A stretch of 64,000 nt of DNA from Macrobrachium rosenbergii (lineage: Eukaryota; Arthropoda; Malacostraca; Decapoda; Palaemonidae). The position numbers were made by a program, and so were the translations under genes. The notes beneath the pieces were generated by a model. That model searched no databases and was not told where the DNA came from. It saw only the letters and a program-made list of their open reading frames with translations. This document shows positions 62,409-64,000 of this stretch, in pieces. The stretch covers positions 36,985,570 through 37,049,569 of the forward strand of contig NC_089784.1 in assembly GCF_040412425.1 (NCBI RefSeq). The letters run 5' to 3'. Position 1 is the first letter of the stretch, and each line of letters begins with the position of its first letter.

Positions 62409-62713
62409 CTAAATGTCTCCATAAAAAAAAGTATACCTTAGTTTAACCTGACCACTTAGCTGATTAACAGCTCTCCTAGGGCTGGCCCGAAGGATTGGAC
62501 TTATTTTACGTGGCTAAGTACTGGTTACCTAGCAACGGGACCTACAGCTTATTGTGGAATCCGAACCACATTATAGCGAGATATTAATTTCTATCACCAG
62601 AAATAAATTCCTCTAATTCTTCATTAACCGGCCGGAGACTCGAACTCGGGCCTAGCGAGTGCTTTGCAACAACTCTACCGACTCGCCCAACGAGAAACTA
62701 AATGTCTCCATAA
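62409..62713 (-). mobile_element. tRNA-derived SINE, copy 5, with 16-bp target-site duplication
   Basis: CTAAATGTCTCCATAA occurs at 62409-62424 and again at 62698-62713, directly flanking the element (62425-62697). On the minus strand the head starts near 62697. The A-box-like TTGGGCGAGTCGGTAGAG and B-box-like CCCGAGTTCGAGTCTCCGGC follow, about 40 nt apart. The body and the 3' end CTAAGGTATACTTTTTTTT come next. The run of eight T at the 3' end would be a strong Pol III terminator. The intact duplication suggests this is among the younger copies. Mobilisation would have been by LINE enzymes. Confidence 0.92.
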
Positions 62714-62985
62714 CCCATGTCATTTCCTATTAAGGTAATATTCAAGATTTACTAATTACCATCATTGAAGTGTAAGTCCTCAGTACACTGACTGACCTGA
62801 CGTACTTGGGTGGTGAAGGCCTCGAAGGAACAATGGCTCATCTGTCATTTAGGGGGAAATTTCTTATCTCAGGGGATTTATAATTTTTCAAAAGGGGCTT
62901 CTCTGATTTGCCTTGAGATAAAGTACATTAGAATGTTCAGGAAGTACTATTATGCCAGTAGCCGGTCTTCATTGAATGACCTGAT
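62714..62985. other. Sequence without recognised features
   Basis: A 63-codon + frame (62810-63001) has no recognised domain. It may be the start of the LINE 3' end that follows. Confidence 0.4.
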
Positions 62986-62989
62986 TATG

Positions 62990-63217
62990 AGGGAATATTA
63001 AGGAAGGGCCTTAACATCCAAGAACCGCAAGAACGAGCACAAGGTTGAGGTGATTTGCGCAGTGTGTGTGATGCGACTTCGACGCACTGCTGGTAGGCTG
63101 CTACTGACGTGGAAGTTTTATGCACATGAGTTTCACCCACAAGTCAACAGCTGAAGTGTATATATGTATATATGTATGCATATATATTTATATATATATA
63201 ATATATATATATGTGTG

Positions 63218-63249
<32 letters not shown>

Positions 63250-63316
63250 TACGGGAGCGACAATGGTCACTTTTCCCTGGAGCCACTTGCTGTTACGGGC
63301 AACATCTTATTGCTCA
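62990..63316 (+). pseudogene. LINE 3' end related to the 40.42 kb copy
   Basis: A + strand piece at about 63009-63075 reads LNIQEPQERAQG, then after a stop GDLRSV, resembling the GLNIQEARxxxxDRxEWRxV ending of LINE polyproteins. The UTR then shows GAAGTTTTATGCACATGAGT and TTTTCCCTGGAGCCAC, in the same order as at 40.72-40.81 kb. A TA/GTAT tract (63157-63248) lies inside this UTR, where the 40.4 kb copy has none. A poly(A) run follows at 63317. 5'-truncated and broken. Confidence 0.65.
63157..63250. repeat. (TA)n/(GTAT)n microsatellite within the LINE 3'UTR
   Basis: GTATATAT units, ATATATAATATATATA, then eight GTAT units. Confidence 0.95.
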
Positions 63317-63338
63317 AAAAAAAAAAAAAAAAAAAAAA
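63317..63338 (+). repeat. Poly(A) run
   Basis: 22 A just after the LINE 3'UTR text; could be the remnant poly(A) tail of that insertion. Confidence 0.9.
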
Positions 63339-64000
63339 TTAGATTTTCGGCAATATTAAAAATCAACATATTACGGGATAAGGGGTCCGAAATTTCAGTG
63401 ACTCTTATGCCAATAAGTGGAGACTTCAAGTCTTTTTAATGAACCTCATGGAGAATACTGAAGAGTATAATACAAATATTTTTCAATTTTATTGATGCAA
63501 GTCCTGTCAAAAAGATTGCGACCATCATGAGCCCAGAGAACACAAGTTTAATCATCCTCGCCATGTGCTGTAATGAATTTGTTCAATGATTCGGAAAAAA
63601 CTCATGCCCTTCTTTTTTTTTTGGATTTATTCGGTTCATACGTGGCTTGGGTGGGCAGTCTCATGTTCCTGTCTAGCCTCGACTCGATCCTCAGACTGAA
63701 AATTCCAAAGCTTGGCAGTAAATGGAATGGGATAACTATGAAGTTACAGTTATATGTAAAACTCAGAGAGAGAGAGAATATACAAGCACCAGATATTTCT
63801 GTGATAAATACGAGAATACTGTTCATAATTTTGCATATAAGAAATTATGTACAAGCAATATCAATGAAATGGATGGAGGATACCTATCATAAAATACTCA
63901 AACAGGAACAAAGGAGCTTTATTGTTACACATAAATGTATAAAATTATTATTAGAGTGGTGATAAGATAACTTTTTTAAGTAATCAGTGGGTGGGATTAC
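63339..64000. other. Sequence to window end with a 129-codon unrecognised frame
   Basis: The + frame 63573-63962 is the longest in the window that is not microsatellite-derived. The protein mixes hydrophobic and basic residues with no domain I recognise (LRERENIQAP in the middle comes from a short GA run). It may be chance. Confidence 0.3.

Noticed and set aside
62640..62697. tRNA gene on the minus strand
   Set aside because: The same head occurs in other dispersed copies with a common body, and a target-site duplication encloses it; it is part of the SINE.

Overview
The window looks like intergenic, repeat-saturated DNA from an arthropod, most likely a decapod crustacean. The reasons are very long, nearly perfect (GA)n and (TA)n microsatellites every 1-2 kb, a foldback MITE at about 26.34-26.67 kb whose text I recognise from decapod genomic and 3'UTR sequence, a tRNA-derived SINE in five copies, and several decayed LINEs of types common in decapods. 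The taxonomic call is inference. I found no host protein-coding gene, rRNA, functional tRNA gene or CRISPR array that I can support. Almost all long open frames are (Leu-Ser)n, (Arg-Glu)n or (Ile-Tyr)n translations of microsatellites.

Layout. 0-5.8 kb: mostly (GA)n/(CT)n tracts, two composite tandem arrays, an inverted repeat around a (TA)n core and an (AAT)n tract. 6.5-9.7 kb: a badly decayed LINE on the + strand, ending in a CA/TA tract. 10-20 kb: three diverged copies of one long dispersed segment, one of them inverted, with a GC-rich tandem array, a 220-bp palindrome and several TA tracts between. 20-34 kb: AT-rich sequence with SSRs, a tRNA-headed SINE (about 25 kb), the decapod-type MITE (26.3 kb), and a LINE C-terminal remnant on the - strand (28 kb). 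34.25-35.31 kb: a degenerate Mutator-like (MULE) transposase remnant between roughly 105-bp inverted ends. 36-42.1 kb: two SINE copies tail to tail, a LINE 3' end, and a dense palindrome cluster (41.03-42.05 kb). 46.8-48.7 kb: a SINE followed by a 32-bp minisatellite of about 45 units. 50-55 kb: two more LINE pieces, a foldback SINE-like element, and a nested pair of TIR elements (53.2-54.6 kb) in which an empty-site comparison gives the TA target of the inner one. 55-64 kb: a cryptic 28-bp tandem array, GA tracts, a SINE with a clear 16-bp target-site duplication, and a LINE 3' end.

How the parts relate. Nothing here forms an operon or pathway; the window records repeated transposition and microsatellite growth. 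Two regularities stand out: LINE 3' ends and foldback elements repeatedly abut (TA)n tracts, and several inverted repeats form near-continuous palindromes. All coding remnants carry stops, frameshifts or lost catalytic residues, so no autonomous element is predicted. Coordinates of element ends are by eye and mostly good to about 5-20 bp.
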